Below are positions 1 to 8,241 of a DNA stretch of 64,000 bases, one piece after another (position 1 is the stretch's first letter; every line of letters starts with the position of its first letter). Origin of the DNA: Amycolatopsis acididurans. Its GTDB lineage: Bacteria; Actinomycetota; Actinomycetes; Mycobacteriales; Pseudonocardiaceae. The stretch is taken from NCBI RefSeq assembly GCF_012328925.1, contig NZ_JAAXLS010000028.1, positions 1 to 64,000 of the forward strand, written 5' to 3'. The notes under the pieces were generated by a model. The model had not been told where the DNA came from and made no database searches. It saw only the letters and a list, made by a program, of their open reading frames with translations. A program made the translations under genes and the position numbers.

Positions 1-25
1 CCCAACCCCACATCGCCGCCCCACC

Positions 26-775
26 TCACCCCGCCGGGCGAAGCGAACCGCTCAGGACGTCGTGGTTCAGGCGCGCGATCGTGCTCAGCGGGATCTCCTT
101 GGGGCACACCGTCGTGCACTCGCCCGCGTTGGTGCAGCCGCCGAAGCCCAGTGCGTCGTGTTCGGCGACCATGTCCGCCGCGCGCGAGTACCGTTCCGGC
201 TGGCCTTGCGGCAACAGGCCGAGATGCGTGGCCTTCGCCGCGGTGAACAGCATCGCCGAGCCGTTCGGGCAGGCCGCCACGCACGCGCCGCAGCCGATGC
301 ACGCCGCGGCCTCGAAGGCCGAGTCGGCATCCGGCTTCGGCACGGGCGTCGCGTGGGCGTCCGGGGCGGCACCGGTCGGCGCGGTGATGTACCCGCCCGC
401 CTCGATCACCCGGTCCAACGCCCCGCGATCGACCACGAGGTCCTTGACCACGGGAAACGGCCGCGCCCGCCACGGCTCCACGGTCAGCACCTGCCCGTCG
501 GCGAAATGCCGCAAATGCAGCTGACACGCCGTCGTCGCACGCTGGGGGCCGTGTGCGACACCGTTGATCATCACGCCGCACGCGCCGCAAATTCCTTCGC
601 GGCAGTCGTGATCGAACGCCACCGGGTCCTCCCCGTCGGCGGTCAGCCGTTCGTTGAGCACATCCAGCGCCTCGAGGAACGACATGTCCGGTGACAGATC
701 CTCCAGCCGGTAGGTGACCAGCCGCCCGCGATCGGCCGCGTCGCGCTGACGCCAGATCTTCAGAACGAGTTTCAC
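26..775 (-). CDS. sdhB: Succinate dehydrogenase iron-sulfur subunit
   Basis: This 249-residue protein carries electrons from the flavoprotein to the membrane anchor of succinate dehydrogenase (respiratory complex II) on the cytoplasmic face of the membrane. A plant-type [2Fe-2S] site is visible in the first third (DCREGICGACG followed by a Cys about 17 residues on). Two ferredoxin-like Cys clusters lie in the C-terminal half (CIGCGACVAACP and CTNAGECTTVCP), as expected for SdhB. The frame stays open far upstream. I chose the GTG at 773-775 because it overlaps the sdhA stop (GTGA) and gives the usual family length. It is the last gene of sdhC-sdhA-sdhB. The 25 bases beyond its stop show nothing. 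Confidence 0.95.
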   Translation of the reverse strand: MKLVLKIWRQRDAADRGRLVTYRLEDLSPDMSFLEALDVLNERLTADGEDPVAFDHDCREGICGACGVMINGVAHGPQRATTACQLHLRHFADGQVLTVEPWRARPFPVVKDLVVDRGALDRVIEAGGYITAPTGAAPDAHATPVPKPDADSAFEAAACIGCGACVAACPNGSAMLFTAAKATHLGLLPQGQPERYSRAADMVAEHDALGFGGCTNAGECTTVCPKEIPLSTIARLNHDVLSGSLRPAG

Positions 776-2700
776 TTGTAGCTCCGCTGGCTCGGGGTGA
801 CCCGGTCGAAATTCAGCTGTTCCCGGTGCAGGACCGGCCTCCCGCCGGTGTACTCCCACGCCGCGACATACGAGAACCGCTCGTCGTCGCGCAGGGCGTC
901 GCCGTCCGCGGTCTGGCACTCCTCCCGGAAATGCCCGCCACAGGACTCCGTGCGGTGCAACGCGTCGATGCACATCAGCTCGGCCAGTTCCAGGAAATCG
1001 GCGACGCGCCCGGCCTTCTCCAGCGCCTGATTGAGCTCCGCGCCCTGCCCGGGAACGCGTATCCGCTGCCAGAACTCGTTCCGCAGCAACGGAATCTGCT
1101 CCAGCGCCTTGCGCAGGCTCTCCTCGGTCCGCGCCATCCCGCAGTGATCCCACAGCAGGCGCCCCAGCTCGCGGTGGAAATCCTCCGCCGTGCGGTCGCC
1201 CTGAACGGCGAGCAGCCGCGACACCCGAGCTCGCACGCCGGACTCGGCCTCCGCCACCACGTCCTGACCGACCGTCTCAAAAGGACCATCGGCCAGATAG
1301 TCGCCAATGGTCGTGGGCAGCACGAAGTAGCCGTCGGCCAGCCCCTGCATGAGCGCGCTCGCGCCGAGCCGGTTCGCGCCGTGGTCGGAGAAGTTCGCCT
1401 CGCCGATCACGAACAGCCCCGGAATCGTGCTGCGCAGGTCGTAGTCCACCCACAGCCCGCCCATCGTGTAGTGCACGGCCGGGAAGATGCGCATCGGTAC
1501 GCGATACGGATCCTCGCCGGTGATCCGCTCGTACATCGTGAACAGGTTGCCGTACTTGGCTTCGACCCCGTCGCGCCCGAGTCGTTCCAGCGCGTCCGCG
1601 AAATCCAGGTACACGCCGAGGCCGGTCGGACCGACGCCGCGGCCGGCATCGCAGACCGCCTTCACCGCCCGCGACGCGATATCACGCGGCACGAGATTGC
1701 CGAACGAGGGATAGAGCCGTTCGAGGAAGAAATCGCGCTCGTCCTCGGGAATCTCCTGCGGCGCACGGGAATCGTGTGCTCGCACCGGAACCCATACCCG
1801 GCCGTCGTTGCGCAGCGACTCGCTCATCAGCGTCAGCTTCGACTGGTGGTCGCCGCTGACGGGAATGCACGTCGGATGGATCTGCGTGAAGCACGGGTTC
1901 GCGAACAACGCGCCCCGCCGGTGCGCACGCCAGATCGCGGTCGTGTTGCAGCCCTTCGCGTTGGTGGACAGGTGGAACACGTTGCCGTAGCCGCCGGTCG
2001 CGAGCACGACGGCGTCGGCGAGATGGGTCGAGACCTCGCCGGTCAGCAGATCGCGCACGACCACGCCACGCGCCCGCCCGCCGGCGACCACGAGGTCCAG
2101 CATCTCGGTCCTCGGGTGCATCCGCACGCGCCCGGCATGGATCTGCCGTGCCAGTGCCTGATACGCGCCGAGCAGGAGCTGCTGCCCGGTCTGCCCGCGC
2201 GCGTAGAACGTCCGCGACACCTGCGCGCCACCGAAGGAGCGCGTGTCGAGCAGCCCGCCGTACTCGCGGGCGAGCGGCACACCCTGAGCCACGGCCTGGT
2301 CGATGATCCGCACGCTCAGCTCCGCGAGCCGGTACACATTGGACTCGCGGGCGCGGAAGTCACCCCCTTTGACGGTGTCGTAGAACAACCGGTGGACACT
2401 GTCGCCGTCCCCGGCGTAGTTCTTGGCGGCGTTGATCCCGCCCTGCGCGGCGATGCTGTGTGCGCGGCGCGGGCTGTCCTGGTAGCAGAACGAGGTCACC
2501 TGGTACCCGAGCTCGCCGAGCGTCGCGGCGGCGGATGCGCCCGCGAGCCCGGTGCCCACGACGATCACGCTCAGCTTGCGCCGGTTCGCCGGATTCACCA
2601 GCCGTGCGGAGAATCTCCTTTCCTCCCAGCGGTTCTCCAGCGGCACATCCGGGGCGCGGGTGTCCGCGACCGGTGCTCCTTGGTCATACAAGCTGCTCAC
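772..2700 (-). CDS. sdhA: Succinate dehydrogenase flavoprotein subunit
   Basis: This 642-residue catalytic subunit oxidises succinate to fumarate with covalently bound FAD. Visible features are an N-terminal dinucleotide motif (VVGTGLAGASAA), the FAD-attachment region HSIAAQGGINAAKNY, the substrate-loop stretch FTQIHPTCIP, and the C-terminal GLFVIGEANFSDHGANRLGA region. The start is the GTG at 2698-2700, which overlaps the sdhC stop by four bases; longer upstream reading in this frame belongs to sdhC. The three-gene order with one anchor subunit matches the actinobacterial/Bacillus-type enzyme, comparable to mycobacterial Sdh1. It could in principle act as a fumarate reductase; sequence alone does not separate the two. 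Confidence 0.95.
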   Translation of the reverse strand: MSSLYDQGAPVADTRAPDVPLENRWEERRFSARLVNPANRRKLSVIVVGTGLAGASAAATLGELGYQVTSFCYQDSPRRAHSIAAQGGINAAKNYAGDGDSVHRLFYDTVKGGDFRARESNVYRLAELSVRIIDQAVAQGVPLAREYGGLLDTRSFGGAQVSRTFYARGQTGQQLLLGAYQALARQIHAGRVRMHPRTEMLDLVVAGGRARGVVVRDLLTGEVSTHLADAVVLATGGYGNVFHLSTNAKGCNTTAIWRAHRRGALFANPCFTQIHPTCIPVSGDHQSKLTLMSESLRNDGRVWVPVRAHDSRAPQEIPEDERDFFLERLYPSFGNLVPRDIASRAVKAVCDAGRGVGPTGLGVYLDFADALERLGRDGVEAKYGNLFTMYERITGEDPYRVPMRIFPAVHYTMGGLWVDYDLRSTIPGLFVIGEANFSDHGANRLGASALMQGLADGYFVLPTTIGDYLADGPFETVGQDVVAEAESGVRARVSRLLAVQGDRTAEDFHRELGRLLWDHCGMARTEESLRKALEQIPLLRNEFWQRIRVPGQGAELNQALEKAGRVADFLELAELMCIDALHRTESCGGHFREECQTADGDALRDDERFSYVAAWEYTGGRPVLHREQLNFDRVTPSQRSYK

Positions 2701-3386
2701 CTCAGCAATCCGGTCAGCACGGCGAACGGGACGGACAGGTAGCCCGCGGTGATGAAAACGGCGTACCCGGTGGCGGTGGCCTGCCAGGCGCGGCGTGCGG
2801 CGGCCGAGGCACCGAGGCTCTGCAAGGCGCTCCACAGCCCGTGCCGGATGTGGAAGCCGAGCGACACGACCGCCAGCGCGTAGAACAGCGTGACGTACCA
2901 GAGCCGGAAGTCGGCGACGACGTTGTTGTAGACGTCACCCTGCACGCCGTGGGGGTTCAGGTACCCGGCCGTGAGGTCGAGCAGGTGGTAGACGACGAAC
3001 AACGCCAGGATCACCCCGCCCCACCGCATCGTGCGCGCCGCGTAGTCGCCCTGGACGCGCGCGCGGTGGCGGTAGCGGACGGGGCGGGCCGCGCGGGCAC
3101 GCCGGGCGAGCTGGACGGCGGCGGTCGCATGCAGCACGACGCAGACGACGAGCCCGATCCGCGCGATCCAGAGGAAACCGCCGTGCCCGAGCGCGCCGTC
3201 GAGCACCGTGCGCAGCCAGGCCGCGTAGTGGTCGAGGCTCGCCGGCGAGATGAACGCCTTGAGGTTGGACAGCATGTGCGCGGTCACGAACAGCAGGAGC
3301 AGCAGCCCCGTGACGCCCATGACGGCTTTCTTGCCGACGGTGGACGACCAGAGCCGCCGGAGCCGGGGTGGATCGAGAACAGCCAC
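2697..3386 (-). CDS. sdhC: Succinate dehydrogenase cytochrome b membrane anchor
   Basis: This 229-residue integral membrane subunit has about five hydrophobic segments, for example GVTGLLLLLFVTAHML near residue 25, then a segment around WIARIGLVVCVVLHATAAV, and ILALFVVYHLLDL. His residues sit in or near the helices (AHML, VVLHAT, VYHLLDL, FHIRHG) and could bind two b-type haems, as in the single-subunit anchors of Bacillus and actinobacteria. Its role would be to pass electrons from SdhB to menaquinone. It is the first gene of the operon, with a GTG start at 3384-3386. The 71 bases to the divergent LysR gene must hold both promoters. Confidence 0.9.
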   Translation of the reverse strand: MAVLDPPRLRRLWSSTVGKKAVMGVTGLLLLLFVTAHMLSNLKAFISPASLDHYAAWLRTVLDGALGHGGFLWIARIGLVVCVVLHATAAVQLARRARAARPVRYRHRARVQGDYAARTMRWGGVILALFVVYHLLDLTAGYLNPHGVQGDVYNNVVADFRLWYVTLFYALAVVSLGFHIRHGLWSALQSLGASAAARRAWQATATGYAVFITAGYLSVPFAVLTGLLR

Positions 3387-3444
3387 GGACCGACGCTAAG
3401 TTCGCCCGTGATCAGGCGTCCAATACATGGAAACGCTCGACTCG

Positions 3445-3459
3445 ATAGCCTGAGGCTAT
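3445..3459. promoter_or_regulatory. LysR-type operator and leaderless -10 element
   Basis: The sequence ATAGCC-TGA-GGCTAT is a perfect inverted repeat. It contains the T-N11-A signature of LysR-type binding sites and overlaps the first two bases of the LysR start codon (ATG at 3458). Within it TAGCCT (3446-3451) lies exactly six bases before the ATG, which suits a leaderless transcript. Binding here would repress the regulator's own promoter and could influence the divergent sdh operon. Operator function is inferred from the sequence. Confidence 0.5.
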
Positions 3460-4366
3460 GACGCTGCAGCAGCTCCTGTACTTCCTGGCCGTGGCGGACA
3501 CGCGGCATTTCACGCGCGCCGCCGAGCAGGCCTATGTGGCGCAGCCCTCACTCAGCAAGCAGATCCGGGCGCTGGAGGACGAGCTCGGCGCGCCGTTGTT
3601 CAGCCGGGCGCGCGGCAACGTCGCGCTCACCGCGGCGGGGGAGGCGCTGCTGCCCATCGCGCGCCGCATCACCTCCGATGTGGACACGGCGCGCCTCGAG
3701 ATCGCCGAGCTGGTCGGGCTTCGGCGCGGGCGGGTGCGGGTGGGCGCGACGCCGAGCCTGTGCGTGAGCCTGTTCGCCGATGTGCTGCACCGGTTTCACG
3801 AGGAGTACCCGGGTGTGGAGCTGTCGGTGGAGGAGAGCGGCTCGAAGGATCTGGTGCGCGCGCTCACGCACGGGGAGCTGGACCTGGCCGTGCTCACCGC
3901 GCCCGAGCGGGGAGAAGAGGCCGCGCTGACGACGACCCCGATCCTGCGGGAGCGGCTGGTCGTCGCGTCGGCGGAACCGCTGGGGGAGACGGTCGCGCTG
4001 CGCGACCTGCGGGGCCGCCCGCTGGTGATGTTCCGGCAGGGCTACGACCTGCGCGACACGACGCTGCACGCGTGCCGCGCGGCCGGTTTCGAACCACGGT
4101 TCGCCGTGCAGGGCGGGGAGATGGACGCCGTGCTGCGGTTCGTGGAGATCGGGCTCGGCGTGGCGATCGTGCCGAGCATCGTCGTCGGCGGGCGGGCCGG
4201 GCTGCACGCCGCACCGCTGCGCGATCCCGTGATCAGCCGCACCATCGCGCTCGCGCACCGCACCGACGTCGCCCCGACCCACGCGGCGCGCGCCTTCCGT
4301 GCGACGTTGCTCACCCACCTGCACACGGCGGCGCTGCCGGAGGGAGTCACGTTGCACCAGCCGTGA
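3458..4366 (+). CDS. LysR-family transcriptional regulator
   Basis: This 302-residue LysR-type regulator has the standard N-terminal winged helix-turn-helix (residues 1-60: MTLQQLLYFLAVADTRHFTR, then the recognition helix QPSLSKQIRALEDELG). A periplasmic-binding-protein-like effector domain follows (about 90-300). The N-terminus resembles CynR/CbbR-like regulators. It is transcribed divergently from sdhCAB across only 71 bases, so control of sdh or of the downstream convergent aldehyde dehydrogenase is plausible but not shown. The ATG at 3458 has no Shine-Dalgarno sequence but has a -10-like TAGCCT six bases upstream. The effector is unknown. Confidence 0.9.
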   Translation: MTLQQLLYFLAVADTRHFTRAAEQAYVAQPSLSKQIRALEDELGAPLFSRARGNVALTAAGEALLPIARRITSDVDTARLEIAELVGLRRGRVRVGATPSLCVSLFADVLHRFHEEYPGVELSVEESGSKDLVRALTHGELDLAVLTAPERGEEAALTTTPILRERLVVASAEPLGETVALRDLRGRPLVMFRQGYDLRDTTLHACRAAGFEPRFAVQGGEMDAVLRFVEIGLGVAIVPSIVVGGRAGLHAAPLRDPVISRTIALAHRTDVAPTHAARAFRATLLTHLHTAALPEGVTLHQP

Positions 4367-4375
4367 GCGCCGAGA

Positions 4376-5845
4376 TCAGGAGCTGAACCAGCCCGACGGT
4401 CCCGGCCGCAGGTTCTGGTAGATGTGCTTGGCCTCCTGGTACTCCGCCAGCCCGGTCGGGCCGAGTTCCCGGCCGAAACCGGACTGCTTGAAGCCGCCCC
4501 ACTCCGCCTGCGGCAGGTACGGGTGATAGTCGTTGATCCACACCGTGCCGTGCCGGAGCCGGTTCGCCACGCGCTGCGCCCTGGACGCGTCGGAGCTGAA
4601 CACCCCGCCCGCGAGGCCGTAGTGCGTGTCGTTGGCCAGCCGGACGGCCTCGTCCTCGTCGCGGAAGGTCTCCACCGTCAGCACCGGCCCGAACGACTCC
4701 TCCGTCACCGCGAAACCGCCGGTGGGCGCGTTGTCCAGCACCGTGGGCAGGTAGAAGTACCCGTCTGCCAGTTCCGGTTCCGCGGGGCGGCGGCCGCCGG
4801 TGCGCAGGACCGCGCCTTCGGCGAGCGCCTTCTCGACGTACTGCTCGACCTTCGCCAGATGCGCGGCAGAGATGAGCGGACCGGTCTGCGCCCGGGGATC
4901 GAACGGACCGCCCAGCCGGATGCCGGCGGCGCGGCGCACCACCTCGTCCACCAGCGCGTCGTGCAGTTCCTCCTGCACGATCAGCCGCGCGCCCGCCGAG
5001 CACACCTGTCCCGAATGCAGGAACACCGCGGTCAGCGTGTAGTCCACGGCGGTCTCGAAGTCGGCGTCGGCGAAGACCACGTTCGGGTTCTTGCCACCCA
5101 GTTCCAGCGCGACCTTCTTGACCGTCCCGGCCGCGGCCGCGGCGATCGCGCGGCCGGTGGCGAGGCCGCCGGTGAACGAGACCAGATCCACGCCGGGATG
5201 TTCCGACAGCGGTGCCCCGGCCTCCGGCCCCGCGCCCAGCACGAGGTTGCCGACCCCGGCGGGCAACCCGGCCTCGGTGAGCGTGCGCATCAGCATCACC
5301 GCCGTGTGCGGGGTCAGCTCGCTCGGCTTGAGCACGAACGTGTTCCCCGCGGCGAGCGCCGGCGCGACCTTCCACGCGGTCTGCAGCAGCGGATAGTTCC
5401 ACGGCGTGATCAGCCCGCACACCCCGACCGGCTCGTACACGATCCGGCTGAACGCGTCCGGGCCGCCCGCGTCGACCACGCGCCCGGCGTCCTGCCCGGC
5501 GAGCTTGCCGAAGTAGCGGAAGCACGCGGTCACGTCGGCGATGTCGTATTCGCTTTCCACCAGCCGCTTGCCGGTGTCCAGCGATTCCGCCCGCGCGTAG
5601 CCGGCCTTGTCGCGTTCGAGCAGGTCCGCGACCCGCAGCAGCAGATCGCCCCGCGTCATGGCGGGGGTCGAAGGCCAGGGGCCCGCATCGAAGGCGGTGC
5701 GCGCGGCGGCGATCGCGGCCTCGGTGTCCTCGCGCGTCGCCTCCGCGACCTCGCCCACGACCGATCCGTCGGCCGGGCACTGGATCCGCCTCGTCCGGCC
5801 GTGTTTCGCAGCCACCCATTCGCCCCCGATGAACAGTTCAGTCAT
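4376..5845 (-). CDS. NAD(P)-dependent aldehyde dehydrogenase, betaine-aldehyde type
   Basis: This 489-residue aldehyde dehydrogenase would oxidise an aldehyde to its acid in the cytosol. The catalytic Cys sits in GQVCSAGARL, the general-base Glu in ELGGKNPNVVF, the cofactor loop in FTGGLATGRAI, and the C-terminal signature in EESFGPVLTVETF. The PWNYPLLQTAWKVAPALAAG stretch and overall pattern resemble betaine aldehyde dehydrogenase (GbsA/BetB), but substrate cannot be assigned safely. I chose the ATG at 5843-5845 because GGAG lies about six bases upstream; an in-frame start seven codons earlier lacks this. It converges with the LysR gene (9-base gap) and is divergent from dxs. Confidence 0.88.
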   Translation of the reverse strand: MTELFIGGEWVAAKHGRTRRIQCPADGSVVGEVAEATREDTEAAIAAARTAFDAGPWPSTPAMTRGDLLLRVADLLERDKAGYARAESLDTGKRLVESEYDIADVTACFRYFGKLAGQDAGRVVDAGGPDAFSRIVYEPVGVCGLITPWNYPLLQTAWKVAPALAAGNTFVLKPSELTPHTAVMLMRTLTEAGLPAGVGNLVLGAGPEAGAPLSEHPGVDLVSFTGGLATGRAIAAAAAGTVKKVALELGGKNPNVVFADADFETAVDYTLTAVFLHSGQVCSAGARLIVQEELHDALVDEVVRRAAGIRLGGPFDPRAQTGPLISAAHLAKVEQYVEKALAEGAVLRTGGRRPAEPELADGYFYLPTVLDNAPTGGFAVTEESFGPVLTVETFRDEDEAVRLANDTHYGLAGGVFSSDASRAQRVANRLRHGTVWINDYHPYLPQAEWGGFKQSGFGRELGPTGLAEYQEAKHIYQNLRPGPSGWFSS

Positions 5846-6000
5846 CACCACTCCCCGTGACCTCACTCACACGCTGATGTCGTAGTCCGTTAGCTCTTCA
5901 CGTTTCTACCGCGTGATGCGCATGGCGCGGGCGAGCGCCGGGCTTTGCTCCCTCCGTAGACTGTGCGGACGGTCCGAGGATCGACAGGGTGAGGTGGAAA

Positions 6001-7917
6001 GTGACGTTGCTGGAGTCAGTGCACGGACCAGCCGACCTCAAACGCATGGGGCACGGCCAGTTGGAGAAGCTCGCGGGGGAGATCCGGGACTTTCTCATCG
6101 ACAAGGTGCGCCGCTCCGGTGGGCACCTCGGCCCCAATCTCGGCGTGGTCGAGCTGACGCTGGCGCTGCACCGGGTCTTCGACTCGCCGAAGGACGCGAT
6201 CGTGTGGGACGTGGGTCACCAGGCCTATGTGCACAAGATCGTGACGGGCCGGCGCGAGGGCTTCGAGCTGCTGCGCCAGACCGGCGGGGTCGCGGGCTAC
6301 CCGATCCGCGCCGAGAGCGAGCACGACTTCGTGGAGAACAGCCACGCCTCCACGGCATTGTCCTATGTGGACGGTCTGTCGAAGGCGTTCGAGCTGGCGG
6401 GCGGCGGGCGGCACACTGTCGCCGTGGTCGGGGACGGCGCGTTGACCGGCGGCATGTGCTGGGAGGCGCTGAACAACATCGCCGCCGAGCCCGGCCGTCC
6501 CGTGGTCATCGTGGTCAACGACAACGGCCGTTCCTACTCGCCCACGATCGGCGGGTTTGCCGAGCACCTCGCCTCCCTGCGCCTGCAGCCCGGCTACGAG
6601 CGGATGCTCGACGGTGGCCGCGAGCTGCTGCTGCACACCCCGGTCGTCGGCAAGCCGATCTACGCGGCGCTGCACGCGGCGAAGGCGGGCATCAAGGACG
6701 CGCTGAGCCCGCAGATGATGTTCTCCGACCTCGGCCTGAAATACCTCGGCCCGGTCGACGGGCACGACTTCGTGGCCCTGGAGCGGGCGCTGCAGGCGGC
6801 GAAGGCGTTCGGCGGTCCGGTCGTCGTGCACGCCGTCACGGAGAAGGGGCACGGCTACCCGCCCGCGGTCAACGACGGCAACGACCAGATGCACCAGACC
6901 GACCCGATCGATCCGGAAACCGGTCTGCCCAAGCCGAAGGGCCGCAGCTGGACCTCGGTGTTCGGCGAGGAGCTGGTCAGGATCGGTGCCGAGCGTGAGG
7001 ACGTCGTCGCGATCACCGCGGCGATGCTGCGCTCGACCGGCCTGCACACCTTCGCCGAGCGCTTCCCGGACCGCTGGTTCGACGTGGGCATCGCCGAGCA
7101 GCACGCGCTGACCTCCGCGGCGGGCCTGGCGATGGGCGGTTTGCATCCGGTCGTCGCGGTGTACTCGACGTTCCTCAACCGCGCCTTCGACCAGCTGCTG
7201 ATGGACGTCGCGCTGCACCGCCAGCCGGTCACGCTGGTGCTGGACCGGGCCGGCATCACCGGCCCCGACGGTCCGAGTCACCACGGCATGTGGGACTTGT
7301 CGCTGCTGGGCCTGGTGCCCGGGATGCGGGTCGCGGCGCCGCGAGACGCGCGGACGTTGCGCGAGGAGCTTCGCGAGGCGATCGACGTCTCCGATGGGCC
7401 GACGGCGCTGCGGTACTCGAAGGGCGGCGTGGTCGAGTCGGTTCCCGCGATCGAGCGGACCGGTGTGGTCGACGTGCTGCACAAGCCCGCCGAGGGGGCG
7501 GGTGCGGATGTGCTGCTGGTCGCGATCGGCGCGTTCGCCAAGCTCGGCCTCGCGGCGGCGGAACGGCTCGCGGATCAGGGCATCGGCGTGACGGTCGTGG
7601 ACCCGAGGTGGATCCTGCCGGTGCCGGGAGAGCTGGTCGGGCTCGCCGAACGGCACCGGCTCGTCGTGACGATCGAGGACAGTGGCAGGCACGGTGGCTT
7701 CGGCTCCGCACTGGCGGCCGTCCTGCGCGACGCCGAGTGCGACGTACCGCTGCGGGATCTGGCGGTGCCGCAACGGTTCCACGCGCACGGTTCGCGCGAG
7801 GAGGTGCTGGCCAGGTTCGGCCTGACCGCGCAGGACGTCGCGCTGCGGGTCACCGGCTGGGCGTCCAGCCTCCTGCCCGATCCACAACACGAGGCAGCCG
7901 AGTCGCCCCGGGACTGA
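6001..7917 (+). CDS. dxs: 1-deoxy-D-xylulose-5-phosphate synthase
   Basis: This 638-residue thiamine-diphosphate enzyme condenses pyruvate and glyceraldehyde-3-phosphate in the first step of the MEP isoprenoid pathway. Visible landmarks are the N-terminal GPADLKRMGHGQLEKLAGEI, the RSGGHLGPNLGVVELT and DVGHQAYVHKI segments, the diphosphate motif GDGALTGGMCWEALN ending in NDNGRSYSP, and the transketolase-like DVGIAEQHALTSAAGLA. The GTG at 6001 is preceded by GAGGTGGAAA and gives the typical actinobacterial N-terminus; an in-frame GTG at 5989 is less likely. TAGACT at 5957-5962 is a possible -10 element. A hairpin terminator follows the gene. Confidence 0.95.
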   Translation: MTLLESVHGPADLKRMGHGQLEKLAGEIRDFLIDKVRRSGGHLGPNLGVVELTLALHRVFDSPKDAIVWDVGHQAYVHKIVTGRREGFELLRQTGGVAGYPIRAESEHDFVENSHASTALSYVDGLSKAFELAGGGRHTVAVVGDGALTGGMCWEALNNIAAEPGRPVVIVVNDNGRSYSPTIGGFAEHLASLRLQPGYERMLDGGRELLLHTPVVGKPIYAALHAAKAGIKDALSPQMMFSDLGLKYLGPVDGHDFVALERALQAAKAFGGPVVVHAVTEKGHGYPPAVNDGNDQMHQTDPIDPETGLPKPKGRSWTSVFGEELVRIGAEREDVVAITAAMLRSTGLHTFAERFPDRWFDVGIAEQHALTSAAGLAMGGLHPVVAVYSTFLNRAFDQLLMDVALHRQPVTLVLDRAGITGPDGPSHHGMWDLSLLGLVPGMRVAAPRDARTLREELREAIDVSDGPTALRYSKGGVVESVPAIERTGVVDVLHKPAEGAGADVLLVAIGAFAKLGLAAAERLADQGIGVTVVDPRWILPVPGELVGLAERHRLVVTIEDSGRHGGFGSALAAVLRDAECDVPLRDLAVPQRFHAHGSREEVLARFGLTAQDVALRVTGWASSLLPDPQHEAAESPRD

Positions 7918-7921
7918 GGCA

Positions 7922-7965
7922 CAAAAAAGGAACCCCCTCGCGGCGCGATCGCACCACGAGGGGGT
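7922..7965 (-). terminator. Hairpin terminator between dxs and the redox operon
   Basis: ACCCCCTCG (7932-7940) and CGAGGGGGT (7957-7965) form a perfect nine-base-pair stem with a 16-base loop. On the minus strand the stem is followed by a run of six T (7922-7927), a classical intrinsic terminator for the operon ending at 7981. On the plus strand the same stem lies just after dxs but lacks a U tract, so its effect on dxs would be weaker. Confidence 0.8.
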
Positions 7966-7980
7966 CCCTCACGGCCGTGG

Positions 7981-8241
7981 TCAGTCCACTACGGCGATGT
8001 CACCGTCGTCGAAATGGATGGCCTCACGGAGGCGGCCGCCCAGGGCGATCGCGTAGTGGGCCAGTGCTTCGCGGCCCGTGATCGAGCCGCGTTCGATTTC
8101 GTACACCTGGTTCTGCGGCACGCCCATGCGCTGTGCGAGGTGGTGCTGGGTGATACCCCGGCTCCGCCTGATCTCGGCCAGGCGGTGACCGCGCACGGCG
8201 TTGAGCAACTCGCCCGCGCTCACCGCGGGAAGGTCGGTCAT
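7981..8241 (-). CDS. Small XRE-family helix-turn-helix protein
   Basis: This 86-residue protein is essentially one XRE/Cro-type helix-turn-helix domain (about residues 18-65: RLAEIRRSRGITQHHLAQRM, then VPQNQVYEIERGS), with a short acidic tail. It resembles HipB-like or antitoxin-type DNA binders, but no toxin partner is beside it. The ATG at 8239-8241 overlaps the stop of the upstream ferredoxin reductase by four bases, so it is translated as the last gene of the redox operon. It may autoregulate that operon. Function is otherwise unknown. Confidence 0.75.
   Translation of the reverse strand: MTDLPAVSAGELLNAVRGHRLAEIRRSRGITQHHLAQRMGVPQNQVYEIERGSITGREALAHYAIALGGRLREAIHFDDGDIAVVD

Noticed and set aside
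826..2742. A 638-codon plus-strand frame opposite sdhA
   Set aside because: No recognisable motifs, biased composition, and complete overlap with a clear sdhA gene.
5846..6000. Riboswitch upstream of dxs
   Set aside because: The 155-base region shows a possible -10 element but no conserved thiamine-element boxes or convincing alternative hairpins.
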